14,223 bases of DNA, taken from Gemmatimonadota bacterium. GTDB lineage: Bacteria > Gemmatimonadota > Gemmatimonadetes > Gemmatimonadales > Gemmatimonadaceae. The DNA is taken from contig JARIET010000039.1 in assembly GCA_031127185.1 (NCBI GenBank), positions 1 to 14,223 of the forward strand. Direction: 5' to 3'. Each line of letters starts with the position of its first letter. Position 1 is the stretch's first letter. The notes under the pieces were generated by a model. That model was given only the letters and a program-made list of their open reading frames with translations. It had not been told where the DNA came from and did not search any database. Made by a program: the position numbers and the translations under genes. This document shows, piece after piece, positions 1 to 9,550 of this stretch.

Positions 1-24
1 ACGGCAGCCGACTGCCCGAGACGG

Positions 25-1143
25 TTAGCTCGGCAACTTGTGGAGCTCGAGATGCTCGACGCCGTCATCGTCTTCACGAATGACATATGCCATCGTGCGC
101 CCAACAGCCGCAAGCCGACTCGCTGGCGCGAGTCGCACGGTGCGCACACGTTCGGCCCGTCGGTTGAAGACGTCGTATTCGGCTGGCGAGCCGACGGGAC
201 CTGAACGCTCAACCCAGAGCGAGCCATCTGCGCCAGCAATTGGCGCCGCATCCGTGAATGCACCCTTCCGCTCGGCAAACGTGTTGGCCTTCACCATTCG
301 CGCAACGGCCTGCGGAGACTTCTCGGCTTCCGTCAGAGCCTCGATGTTACCAGTGCGCCCACCAACGCCCGTCCGTTCAAGAAAGCGCTTTGTGTATGCG
401 GTCTTTTCCGGTTCGCTTACCACGATCGGCGTGTAGGGCACGCGCGGTCCGCGGGTCACTACACCATCAGCGGTGGTCCACTCCACGTGATAGTCGCCTG
501 AGCGCACGACAGCGAATGCGCCGTCCGGAGCGACGGCCCATCCGTCCTGCGGCGCGAAGATCACCATGGGGATGCGCGGCTCCGGGCTGTACTCGGGGTG
601 CGGCGGCGGCGTGCTCCCCTTGATGACGGTGAGCGTGTCCACGCGGTTCGCCTTCTCGTCGAACCTCACGATGACAACCGAGTCCTTTCCCGGCCCGCGG
701 TTGTGAATCCACGCGGGGATCTGGACGTAGAATCGCCCGCGGTTGTCACGTCCGCGACTCCCCATGGGGAATCCCACGCCTGGCAACATCATGGGCCAGA
801 CCCGCGTGATCCGCGCATCGGGGCCGATCACGGCGACGCGAGAATTGCCCTCGTCAATGAGAATGGTCGAGTCACCCGGCGTGGCAAAGAGTGACGTGGG
901 GTAGCGGTACTCACCCGGGCCGCCCCCGACTCGGCCCAGCACCGTGCTGACGCCGGTGCGCGGGTTGATTGCCATCACCTTTTGCTCAATGCGATCGGAC
1001 ACCAGGATGCGCCCATCGGCGAGTTCGCGGACGCCGCGGATCTGCGAGAACTCGACATCGACTGCCACAGCAGGCCTGCTGAACTCAATTCGCTGGACCT
1101 GTGGAGCTGCGGCCTGAAGCAGGCCCACCAAGGCGAACATCAT
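25..1143 (-). CDS. exported six-bladed beta-propeller (NHL-like) protein
   Basis: The 372-residue product has a short hydrophobic start (about residues 1-13, MMFALVGLLQAAA) that looks like a brief signal peptide without the usual positive n-region. The rest reads as repeated beta-propeller blades: GVRELADGRILVSD, GRVGGGPGEYRYPTSL, then DSTILIDEGNSRVAVIGPD and later blade-like strands. The GGGPGEY...P element is common in the bacterial six-bladed propeller proteins. No catalytic motif is visible, so a binding or scaffold role outside the cytoplasm is as far as the sequence goes. There are two adjacent ATG codons (1143 and 1140); the first has GGAG nine bases upstream (1153-1156). It lies 101 bp after eno and is probably transcribed apart from it, since a hairpin intervenes. 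Fold is fairly sure, function unknown. Confidence 0.8.
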   Translation of the reverse strand: MMFALVGLLQAAAPQVQRIEFSRPAVAVDVEFSQIRGVRELADGRILVSDRIEQKVMAINPRTGVSTVLGRVGGGPGEYRYPTSLFATPGDSTILIDEGNSRVAVIGPDARITRVWPMMLPGVGFPMGSRGRDNRGRFYVQIPAWIHNRGPGKDSVVIVRFDEKANRVDTLTVIKGSTPPPHPEYSPEPRIPMVIFAPQDGWAVAPDGAFAVVRSGDYHVEWTTADGVVTRGPRVPYTPIVVSEPEKTAYTKRFLERTGVGGRTGNIEALTEAEKSPQAVARMVKANTFAERKGAFTDAAPIAGADGSLWVERSGPVGSPAEYDVFNRRAERVRTVRLAPASRLAAVGRTMAYVIREDDDGVEHLELHKLPS

Positions 1144-1183
1144 TTCGATCGGCTCCAGAGCGCGGGGTTGCGAGTTAAGTCAC

Positions 1184-1223
1184 GAGGGGCGGACCTGAGG
1201 GTTGCTCCCCCCGCCCGCCCCTC
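1184..1223 (-). terminator. candidate terminator or processing hairpin after eno
   Basis: GAGGGGCGG at 1184-1192 is perfectly complementary to CCGCCCCTC at 1215-1223, giving a 9-bp GC-rich stem with a 22-nt loop, 21 bp beyond the eno stop codon. No T-run follows on the minus strand, so it is not a textbook intrinsic terminator; it could end, slow or stabilise the eno transcript. Confidence 0.4.
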
Positions 1224-1244
1224 TCTCGCCCACGGATTCGTGAC

Positions 1245-2647
<1,403 letters not shown>

Positions 2648-2661
2648 TGTACTATCTCAAT

Positions 2662-3414
2662 CTAGTCCTTTCTGGAACGCGGGTCCCACGGCGGGCTGGC
2701 GACGCCATATTCGCTCTGCAGCAGGTCCGCGATGGCGCGGTAGGTCTGGTAGGCGAGCTGGTCGCGGTCGTCGTAGGTGAGCCCGACAGTTGGGATGGGT
2801 GGCAGAAAATGGATGTGCGTGGTCCCGCCGCGCACGCGGAAGCTTCCCTTGGGCATCATCGGAATGGTGCCGTAGATCAACATCGGCACCACCGGAGCAC
2901 CGGCACTGACGGCGAGGACGAACGGTCCCTTCTTGAATGGGCGCAGCGGGTAGTGGAGACCGCGTGTGCCTTCCGCGAACACCACTACGCGTGCCCCAGC
3001 GTGGATGCGATCAGCCGCGGCCTTGTACTGCTCAAAGGCCGCCTTGCGGTTTTCCCGCTCGATATACACGTGGCCGGCCGCGCCGGCGGCGGGTCCTATG
3101 AGCGGAATTTTCCGCACTTCCTGCTTGGCCACAAATCGACAGCGACGAAGTACAGCGGCCAGCGAAAACACGTCGAACCATGAGACGTGGTTCCCTACGA
3201 TGATCTGCTTGCCCGCGGTCGCATGCTCGACGCCGTGCAGCACCACCTTCACGCCGCTGGCCCACACAATGAGCTGCGCCCAGGTCTGTTGCATGATGTC
3301 ATACACCCCGCCTTCGCGGTCCCGCATGCGGAGCAGTCCGGCCACGATCACTGTTCCGGCGCACGAAACCGTGGCGCCAATCGCCACCACAAGTGCGAAG
3401 AGTGTGCGGATCAT
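2662..3414 (-). CDS. plsC: 1-acyl-sn-glycerol-3-phosphate acyltransferase (PlsC family)
   Basis: Members of this family acylate lysophosphatidic acid to phosphatidic acid at the inner face of the membrane. From the ATG at 3414 the product has 250 residues: an N-terminal hydrophobic segment (about 5-29), acyltransferase motif I NHVSWFD (N75-H76 to D81), a motif II-like stretch KQEVRKIPLIG (97-107), motif III FAEGTR (146-151) and motif IV-like APVVPMLIYG. Motif III carries alanine where FPEGTR is usual. The start was chosen because ATG at 3414-3412 overlaps the thiL TGA (3413-3411) in an ATGA arrangement; an ATG at 3480 would add 22 arginine-rich residues inside thiL. No Shine-Dalgarno is evident, so translation is probably coupled to thiL. 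It is the last gene of the run before the gap to eno. Acceptor specificity cannot be read from sequence. Confidence 0.9.
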   Translation of the reverse strand: MIRTLFALVVAIGATVSCAGTVIVAGLLRMRDREGGVYDIMQQTWAQLIVWASGVKVVLHGVEHATAGKQIIVGNHVSWFDVFSLAAVLRRCRFVAKQEVRKIPLIGPAAGAAGHVYIERENRKAAFEQYKAAADRIHAGARVVVFAEGTRGLHYPLRPFKKGPFVLAVSAGAPVVPMLIYGTIPMMPKGSFRVRGGTTHIHFLPPIPTVGLTYDDRDQLAYQTYRAIADLLQSEYGVASPPWDPRSRKD

Positions 3415-4355
3415 TGCGGGGCGTGATCGAAGTGGTCGAAGGCCTGCGGCACGGCAACCGAGGCACCAGCGGAATGCCATTCGACACCGGCCTCACCCGC
3501 GCGCACCTCGCCGATGCAGGTCAACGGCACATTGAACTCGCGGGTGAATGCGGCAGCGTCGAGCGACTGGGGCGCCGTGACGGCGAGTTCGTACTCTTCA
3601 CCGCCGGACGCCGCCTGTTCCGCCGATGCCCCCTCGACTCGCGGCAGCCCATCGCGCTGCACAACCAGGCGCACGCTGCTGGCTGCCGCGATATGTCCCA
3701 GATCTCCCGAGAGCCCGTCCGAGATGTCGATGCAGGCCGTCGCGCCATGCGCCGCGAGCCAGAATGCCTCGCGAATCCGCGGCGTGGGCCGCGCGAACCG
3801 CTTCTGGGCGCGAGGTGGTACCGCCGAGCCGCCCTGATGCGCTGCGAGAGCCACGGCAGGTCCGCCGAGCCGGCCGGTGACCCAGATGCCCTGCCCGACT
3901 TTGGCACCGCCTCGCGTGAGCGGTGCCCGGGTAGATCCGATCACCGTGATGGCGATGGCCAGTGTTGGGCCGTCGCTCAGGTCACCGCCCACGACGGGAG
4001 CGCCCACGGACTGCGCTGCGCCGGCAATCCCCGCGGCAATCGCGGGAGCGTCTGCCCGCCACCGCTCCGGGAGGGTGAGCGCAATCACCACCGCACGCGG
4101 CGTTGCCGCCATTGCCGCGAGGTCGGAGAGCGCCGCCGCAGCGCTGCGGTACCCAATCTCTTCGGCGGTAAACCACGCGCGCCGAAAGTGCACGTCCTCA
4201 ACAGCGACATCTGTGCTGACGAATCCGACTTCCCCGGGCGGCACGGTAAATGCGCCCGCATCGTCTCCCACGCCATGCGCCGACGCGCCAAGCTGCGCGA
4301 TGATCGCGCGCACGGCGTCGAACTCTCCGCCGGGGCCGAGGGGGATGTGGCTCAC
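3411..4355 (-). CDS. thiL: thiamine-monophosphate kinase
   Basis: ThiL phosphorylates thiamine monophosphate to thiamine diphosphate with ATP, the last step of cofactor synthesis. The 314-residue product has the family landmarks: GVGDDAGAF (28-36), DVAVEDVHFR (49-58, matching the usual D-x-x-VEGVHF), AALSDLAAMAATP (74-86), GGDLSDGP (123-130), WVTGRLGG (158-165), DISDGLSGDLGHIA (210-223) and SGGEEYEL (250-257). The length is typical. The start is taken as GTG at 4355, which overlaps the upstream stop as GTGA and gives MSHIPLGPGGEFDAV, close to common ThiL N-termini (G-x-G-E-F). An ATG at 4415 would add 20 arginine- and cysteine-rich residues within nnr and is unlikely. The 4-nt overlaps on both sides suggest translational coupling with nnr and plsC. 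Confidence 0.95.
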   Translation of the reverse strand: MSHIPLGPGGEFDAVRAIIAQLGASAHGVGDDAGAFTVPPGEVGFVSTDVAVEDVHFRRAWFTAEEIGYRSAAAALSDLAAMAATPRAVVIALTLPERWRADAPAIAAGIAGAAQSVGAPVVGGDLSDGPTLAIAITVIGSTRAPLTRGGAKVGQGIWVTGRLGGPAVALAAHQGGSAVPPRAQKRFARPTPRIREAFWLAAHGATACIDISDGLSGDLGHIAAASSVRLVVQRDGLPRVEGASAEQAASGGEEYELAVTAPQSLDAAAFTREFNVPLTCIGEVRAGEAGVEWHSAGASVAVPQAFDHFDHAPQ

Positions 4356-5890
4356 GTCGTGGCCGCAGCGAGATCGACGAGCACACCGGCTGGCATCGTG
4401 GCGGGCTGCACCCATGCGAACCGGAGCGCCTCAACAACATCGTCGAGCACCACGCCTCGAACAGCTCCGGCACCGGCGATCTCTGCCGCGCGCCCGTGTA
4501 CCCAGGCCGCACTTGAGGCGCTGGCCAGCGGGTCCCCCGTCTGGGCGAGAAGAGTCGCCACGATGCCGCCCAAAACATCGCCGCTGCCTCCGGTTGCCAA
4601 TACTGGAGTCCCGGTTGCCACGACCTGCGTCAGGATGCCGTTGCTGATCACAGTCGGCACTCCTTTGAGCAGTACCGTTGCCTTCACGCGGTCGGCAAGC
4701 CGATCAGCAGCTTCAAATCGGCCGGCGTCGAGATCCGCCGCAGCCACGCCCGCCAGGCGCTGCGCTTCCACCGCGTGTGGCGTGATCACGGCAGGGCGCC
4801 CCGCGAGCAGTTCGCCGAGGCGCTGCGTGTTGCCTTCGAACGCCGTCAGGGCATCGGCGTCGACGACAACCGGTCCACGCCATTTGGTGAGCACGCTCAG
4901 GGCAAGGTCACGCGAGGCTTTTCCCAAACCGAGGCCGGGCCCTAACAGCACGCAGTGCGCCCATCCGAGTTGCTCGGCCAGCTGCGCCTCGTCCGACGGC
5001 CACGTCGTGGTGAGGGCAGCGGGAACGGCCGCCTGGACTGGGGCGATACTCGGCGACTCCACACACACCTTCACCATCCCAACACCGCTACGCAGCGCTC
5101 CGCGCGCCGCGAGAATCGTGGCGCCCGCCATGCCGCCCGCTCCACCAACGATCAGCAGGCGTCGGCGCGTTCCCTTGTTCGCGTCGGCTGGTATCCGCGG
5201 CACGCGGCCGAGCGCTTGAGCGGCGCCGATCAAGGCGGGGGCTGTCGGGTCGTCCGATGCGCTGCCAAGGCCGATGTCGACAGCAACGATCGCGCCCGAC
5301 GCATCGCGATCCCGGAGCAATCCTCGTTTCACGGAGCCGAACGTCACGGTCAGGTCCGCGCGCACGCATTCGCCCGCTGCGAGCCCGGTGGTGGCGTCCA
5401 GCCCGGAGGGGACGTCGAGCGACACTACGCGCGCTCCTCGCGCGCGAAGTGCGTTCACCACCAGAATCGCGTCCTTGACTTCATCTCGCGGCTCCCCACG
5501 CGCACCCGTACCGAGCAGTGCGTCCACCACTACGCCGGGCGCCTCTGCATCGGCAACACCGAGCGGCGAGTGCTCAACCACGATGCCGGCGCGCAGCTCG
5601 CGCGCGGCTCGCTGGGCATCAGCAGTACGCGGATCGCCGCAGGCCACAACCCGCACCGCAATTCCCTTGGCGGCGAGGTTCGCTGCGGCGACATATCCGT
5701 CGCCGCCATTGTTCCCCACTCCGACGAAGACAGTCACACCGCGCCGCAGCTCGCTCGCCATCCGCGCGCAGATCACCTCAACGGCCTGCGACGCGGCGGC
5801 ACGCATCAGGTCGTACGATGCGGTGCCCGCCTGGATGGCCCGCTCGTCCATCGCCGCCGCTTGGGCGGCCGTCGTCACGCGGACCGTCAT
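4352..5890 (-). CDS. nnr: bifunctional NAD(P)H-hydrate epimerase / ADP-dependent NAD(P)H-hydrate dehydratase
   Basis: This cytoplasmic enzyme repairs hydrated NADH and NADPH: the N-terminal half epimerises R- to S-NAD(P)HX and the C-terminal half dehydrates S-NAD(P)HX using ADP. The 512 residues show both domains. The NnrE part (about 1-215) has GVGNNGGDGYVAA (57-69), LLGTGARGEPRDE and DVPSGLDATTG (159-169). The NnrD part (about 225-500) has the start KGTRRRLLIVGGAGGMAGA (239-257), LGPGLG (316-321), VVDADAL (342-348), TPHAVEAQRL (370-379), and GGSGDVLGG (434-442) with the catalytic-type Asp438. The usual TPH-x-GE reads TPH-A-VE here. ATG at 5890 follows GGTGAG at 5897-5902 and gives the typical MTVRVTTAAQAAAMD. 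It sits 32 bp after the Minf_1886 gene and overlaps thiL by 4 nt. Confidence 0.96.
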   Translation of the reverse strand: MTVRVTTAAQAAAMDERAIQAGTASYDLMRAAASQAVEVICARMASELRRGVTVFVGVGNNGGDGYVAAANLAAKGIAVRVVACGDPRTADAQRAARELRAGIVVEHSPLGVADAEAPGVVVDALLGTGARGEPRDEVKDAILVVNALRARGARVVSLDVPSGLDATTGLAAGECVRADLTVTFGSVKRGLLRDRDASGAIVAVDIGLGSASDDPTAPALIGAAQALGRVPRIPADANKGTRRRLLIVGGAGGMAGATILAARGALRSGVGMVKVCVESPSIAPVQAAVPAALTTTWPSDEAQLAEQLGWAHCVLLGPGLGLGKASRDLALSVLTKWRGPVVVDADALTAFEGNTQRLGELLAGRPAVITPHAVEAQRLAGVAAADLDAGRFEAADRLADRVKATVLLKGVPTVISNGILTQVVATGTPVLATGGSGDVLGGIVATLLAQTGDPLASASSAAWVHGRAAEIAGAGAVRGVVLDDVVEALRFAWVQPATMPAGVLVDLAAATT

Positions 5891-5922
5891 CTGAATCTCA
5901 CCCGTGATTTGCGCGGGCCGGC

Positions 5923-6354
5923 TCAGCCGACCGCCGCGCCCTTCCACGGGTAGTTGCGATCGAACGCATCCTCAAAGTCATACACATCCGCGAACTCCTC
6001 GCGCGTGTCGTTCGGCTGGCTCTGCAGCAGGCCAAGGTCCACAAGCGTGAAGACGATGTCGCCGAAATCGCTGGTGCTCGTCACGCCCCAGTAACCGAGG
6101 ACGGTGCGCGCCAGCACGCCGAAACGTTCGATGGCCAGCGAGCGGCAACCCTCGAGCAATTCGCGACCTGTGAGGTGGCGGCGCTCAGGCAGTTTTCCCT
6201 GACAGTACTCAAGTGCCGAAAGCACGAAGAGATACGCGTGTTCGTGGAACCGGGGCTCCTTGAGCCGGATCCGGTCCATGACACCATCGCGAAAGGCAAG
6301 TTCGTTCAAATGGACTGCTGAGGATGGGGAACGAGGCGAAACCGTGTCAGACAA
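5923..6354 (-). CDS. Minf_1886 family protein (function unknown)
   Basis: The product is a small acidic cytoplasmic protein of up to 143 residues with no signal peptide or membrane segment. It matches, from memory, the Minf_1886/TIGR04138 family: PRFHEHAYLFVLSALEYCQ (34-52), RRHLTGRELLEGCRSLAIERFG (58-79), YWGVTSTSDFGDIVFTLVDLGLL (88-110) and the acidic tail DTREEFADVYDFEDAF (116-131). No biochemical role is known to me. The start is uncertain: TTG at 6354 gives the full length, TTG at 6309 gives MNELAFRDGVMDRI, which looks more like relatives, and ATG at 6279 is the first ATG. None has a convincing Shine-Dalgarno. It follows the CocE hydrolase by 44 bp and precedes nnr by 32 bp, suggesting co-transcription with the repair and cofactor genes. 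Confidence 0.85.
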   Translation of the reverse strand: MSDTVSPRSPSSAVHLNELAFRDGVMDRIRLKEPRFHEHAYLFVLSALEYCQGKLPERRHLTGRELLEGCRSLAIERFGVLARTVLGYWGVTSTSDFGDIVFTLVDLGLLQSQPNDTREEFADVYDFEDAFDRNYPWKGAAVG

Positions 6355-6398
6355 AGCTGGCGAGACGCGGGCATTCCCTCAACCGCGCAGACTGGTGG

Positions 6399-8273
6399 CT
6401 AGCGCGCAGGAACGACGGTTACGTCCACGCGCGAAGCTTGCGCCGGGGTATGCCAGATGCGATGCGTCTTGGCCTGAAAGTCCACGGGACGTGCGCGGAA
6501 AATGTTGGCCACCCAGCTCTGCGGATTCCGATCATAGAGCGGAAACCAGGTGCTCTGGATCTGCACCATGATCCGGTGACCGCGCTTGAAGGTGTAGGCC
6601 TGTTGATGGAGGTCCACGGTGAACTGGGTCGGCACGTTGGGCTGGATCGGTTCCGGGCTCGAAAAGCTCTTCCGGTAGCGGCCACGCATCACGTCGTGTG
6701 CCACCATCAGCTGGTAACCGCCCAGCTTCCAGTCCTCCGGCACACTGTCCGGAAAGACATCAATCAGCTTCACCACCCAGTCCGCGTCACGACCGGTCGT
6801 GGCGGCCACAAGGTGCGCCACGACGTCGCCCGCGATGGTTAGGTCTTCGGTGAGCTTCTCGCTCCGGAACGTCAGCACGTCGGGACGGCCGTCCACGAAA
6901 CGCTGATCCTCGGTCTCCCAGTTACGCCAACGCGAACCCCGAGGGTCGTAGGTGCGCTCAATTGGTCGAGCACGATACGGCACTGGGTTCGCCGGATCCG
7001 ATACGTATTGGTCGAAGGCAGCTTCAGCCGCCATCGGCGGGTCGAATGACAGGCGCCCGCCCGCGCGCATATACAGGCTGCGCGCCGCGCCGTTGCGGGG
7101 CGGCCAGACGTCGAAGCTGCGCCATTCCTTGGCACCAGAATCGAAGACGCGTGCCTCGGGAACGGTCACGCCTGCCTTGTCCTTGAGGTGCAGCGCAAAG
7201 AAGCTGGCCTCCACGTCGCGCAGATACGCGTCGCTGGTGCCGGGATCAACCACTGGCATCCGGGACGCCGATCGTCGCCAGCCGCCATGATTCCACGGAC
7301 CCATCACGAGAAAGTTCTTGCCACCCGCATCAGAACGTTCGAGCGCCTTGTACGTATGCAACGGACCGAAGCGGTCCTCCTGGTCCCACCAGCCGCCCAC
7401 CACGAGCGTCGGGACTGTTGCCTTCTGCAGCTTGGTCTGCACGGCGCGCGCTTTCCAGAACGCGTCATAGGTTGGGTGCGTGGCGAACGCGGTCCAGGTC
7501 GGGACCTTGCCCTTGAAGATGTTCGCCTCGACGTTCGCCAGCGAACCAAGGTTCAGGTACCACTCATAGGTGTCCCAGGTGTCAATCGGAATCGGCACCG
7601 ACGAGTTGTTGCTCAGCTCCATGTCGGCCGCGTACTCAAAGCCGTACGAGAGCCGGAACGCGCCCTGATGGAAGAAGTCGTCGCCGAGCCACATGTCAGA
7701 GGCCGGCGCCTGCGGTGAAATCGCGCGCAACGCCGGATGCGGGTTGATCCCCGCCATCGTCGTCAGAAAACCAGGGTACGAGACACCGAGCATGCCGGCG
7801 CGCCCGTTGTTGTTGGCGACGTTCTTCACCAGCCAGTCGACGGTGTCGTAGGCGTCGGTGCTTTCATCCCATTTGCGCGGGTCATTCGTCGTGCGGAGCG
7901 GCGCCACCATCAGGAAAGTGCCCTCGCTGCCGTAGCGCCCGCGGCTGTCCTGTTGGACAAAGTGGTAGCCGTCCGCGGCAAGAAACCGATACGAGCCGTG
8001 GATCGACTGCGTTCCGGTGATGCCATACGGCGTACGCGTGATGATGATGGGCAGCGGACCGGCGGCGGAGCGCGCCTCGCAGATCTTTGTGTTGAGCTTC
8101 ACGGCATCGCGCATCGGGATCATCACGAGGCGGCAGCTATGCGTCGTTGAATCCTGCGGTATCGCCGCTTGTTGCGCGTGGGCAGCCGACAACCCGCTGC
8201 CCGCCGAGCGTGCGGCGACCAGGCCAGTCGCCGCAAGCGCGGCGACCATCACGGCGCGGCGCAGACTCACCAT
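6399..8273 (-). CDS. exported CocE/NonD family hydrolase (X-Pro dipeptidyl-peptidase S15-like)
   Basis: This is a serine hydrolase of the CocE / glutaryl-7-ACA acylase / S15 group, whose members cleave esters, amides or N-terminal X-Pro peptides; the substrate is not predictable. The 624-residue precursor begins with a signal peptide ([17 protein letters not shown], probable cleavage after AHA near residue 33). The alpha/beta-hydrolase part contains QQDSRGRYGSEGTF (107-120), the nucleophile GVSYPG (Ser165), the acid in VGGWWDQED (Asp297) and the base in GPWNHGGW (His329). The C-terminal third (from about 400) fits the jelly-roll domain of the family. The ATG at 8273 shares one base with the glyA stop (TGATG). 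A secreted or periplasmic enzyme directly coupled to a cytoplasmic folate enzyme is unexpected by pathway; it may simply share the transcript. Confidence 0.92.
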   Translation of the reverse strand: MVSLRRAVMVAALAATGLVAARSAGSGLSAAHAQQAAIPQDSTTHSCRLVMIPMRDAVKLNTKICEARSAAGPLPIIITRTPYGITGTQSIHGSYRFLAADGYHFVQQDSRGRYGSEGTFLMVAPLRTTNDPRKWDESTDAYDTVDWLVKNVANNNGRAGMLGVSYPGFLTTMAGINPHPALRAISPQAPASDMWLGDDFFHQGAFRLSYGFEYAADMELSNNSSVPIPIDTWDTYEWYLNLGSLANVEANIFKGKVPTWTAFATHPTYDAFWKARAVQTKLQKATVPTLVVGGWWDQEDRFGPLHTYKALERSDAGGKNFLVMGPWNHGGWRRSASRMPVVDPGTSDAYLRDVEASFFALHLKDKAGVTVPEARVFDSGAKEWRSFDVWPPRNGAARSLYMRAGGRLSFDPPMAAEAAFDQYVSDPANPVPYRARPIERTYDPRGSRWRNWETEDQRFVDGRPDVLTFRSEKLTEDLTIAGDVVAHLVAATTGRDADWVVKLIDVFPDSVPEDWKLGGYQLMVAHDVMRGRYRKSFSSPEPIQPNVPTQFTVDLHQQAYTFKRGHRIMVQIQSTWFPLYDRNPQSWVANIFRARPVDFQAKTHRIWHTPAQASRVDVTVVPAR

Positions 8274-9550
8274 CAGTCGGCCGCCGCGTAGAGCGGGAAC
8301 GCGGCCGCGAGCGCCGCGACGTCAGCACGGACGCGCGCCTGGATCGCCGCATCGGCGGGCGCGGCGAGCACGGTGTTGATCAGGCCTGCAATCTTGCGCA
8401 TCTCCAGTTCTCCCATGCCGCGCGTAGTCACGGCCGGAGTCCCGATACGGATGCCGCTCGTCACGAACGGCGACTGGGTCTCTCTTGGCACGGTGTTCTT
8501 GTTCACCGTGATCCCGGCCTTGTCGAGCGCTTCCTCTGCCACCTTGCCCGTGAGCCCCTTGGACCGGAGGTCCACGAGCATCAAGTGGTTGTCCGTTCCG
8601 CCGCTGACGATATGGAAGCCATGCGTGGCCAAAGCTGCCGCCAAGGCGCGCGCATTCGCGATGACGGCGTTGCAGTAGCTCTTAAAGGACGGATCGAGCG
8701 CTTCCTTGAACGCCACGGCCTTTGCCGCGATCACATGCTCAAGCGGACCGCCCTGCGTTCCGGGAAACATTGCCTTGTCGATCACCTTGGCGTGCTGCGC
8801 CTTGCAGAGAATCAGGCCGCCTCGTGGGCCCCGCAACGTCTTGTGCGTGGTCGTCGTGACGACATCGGCGTGCGGCACCGGCGAGGGATAGGCGCCCGTG
8901 GCCGCGAGACCGGCAAAGTGCGCCATATCCACCATCAGGATCGCCCCCACCTCCCGCGCCGCCTCGGCGAACCGCGCGAAATCCAGCACGCGTGAATACG
9001 CGCTGTAGCCCGCGATGATCATCTTCGGCTTATGCTCTCTCGCGGCGGCGGCCATCTGGTCCATGTCGATGATACCATCATCGTTCACGCCATAATGCAC
9101 GGCGCGATACAGTAGCCCCGAGAAGTTGACCGGAGACCCGTGCGTGAGATGCCCGCCCTGCGAGAGGTCGAGGCCGAGCACCGTGTCGCCTGGTTTCAGA
9201 AACGCGAGGTAGACCGCCGCGTTCGCCTGCGCGCCAGAATGCGGCTGCACGTTCGCGTGCTCGGCGCCAAACAGCTGCTTCGCACGGTCGATCGCCAACT
9301 GCTCAACCTTGTCCACAACTTCGCAGCCACCGTAATACCGCTTGCCCGGGAGTCCTTCCGCGTACTTGTTCGTGAGCGGTGAACCCATCGCCTCGAGCAC
9401 CGCCGGCGAGACGAAGTTCTCACTCGCGATCAGTTCCAATCCGTGCGACTGGCGATTCGTCTCTTCGACGATGAGCCGCGCGACTTCCGGGTCGGTCTCC
9501 GAGAGGGCGCGGCCAGGCGCCACGCGATCCCAGCTGCGCCAACCGCTCAT
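8273..9550 (-). CDS. glyA: serine hydroxymethyltransferase
   Basis: GlyA is a PLP enzyme that converts serine and tetrahydrofolate to glycine and 5,10-methylene-tetrahydrofolate in the cytoplasm. The 425 residues show the complete family pattern: [20 protein letters not shown] (38-57), [17 protein letters not shown] (61-77), [12 protein letters not shown] (103-114), [14 protein letters not shown] (132-145), [10 protein letters not shown] (206-215) and the PLP-lysine motif [15 protein letters not shown] with K237. The N-terminus ([16 protein letters not shown]) is slightly longer than the core. ATG at 9550 overlaps the rpiB stop as ATGA and has GAGGG at 9557-9561 with a 6-nt spacer, one of the better ribosome sites in the window. 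It is tightly linked to rpiB and to the hydrolase. Confidence 0.98.
   Translation of the reverse strand: MSGWRSWDRVAPGRALSETDPEVARLIVEETNRQSHGLELIASENFVSPAVLEAMGSPLTNKYAEGLPGKRYYGGCEVVDKVEQLAIDRAKQLFGAEHANVQPHSGAQANAAVYLAFLKPGDTVLGLDLSQGGHLTHGSPVNFSGLLYRAVHYGVNDDGIIDMDQMAAAAREHKPKMIIAGYSAYSRVLDFARFAEAAREVGAILMVDMAHFAGLAATGAYPSPVPHADVVTTTTHKTLRGPRGGLILCKAQHAKVIDKAMFPGTQGGPLEHVIAAKAVAFKEALDPSFKSYCNAVIANARALAAALATHGFHIVSGGTDNHLMLVDLRSKGLTGKVAEEALDKAGITVNKNTVPRETQSPFVTSGIRIGTPAVTTRGMGELEMRKIAGLINTVLAAPADAAIQARVRADVAALAAAFPLYAAAD

Noticed and set aside
3..16. Small hairpin GGCAG-CCGA-CTGCC after the beta-propeller stop codon
   Set aside because: Five base pairs only, no T-run visible, and it is cut by the window edge; it may be part of a terminator but cannot be supported.
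3415..3480. N-terminal extension of PlsC from 3480
   Set aside because: It would overlap the end of thiL by about 70 bp and adds an arginine/cysteine-rich tail before a normal hydrophobic start at 3414.
3393..5219. 608-codon open frame on the plus strand
   Set aside because: It lies opposite thiL and nnr, both of which have complete conserved motifs. Its translation is arginine-, alanine- and serine-rich low-complexity, typical of antisense frames in GC-rich DNA.
6366..6387. CGCGG/CCGCG pair in the gap between the CocE hydrolase and the Minf_1886 gene
   Set aside because: A 5-bp match of C and G only is expected by chance in DNA of this composition.
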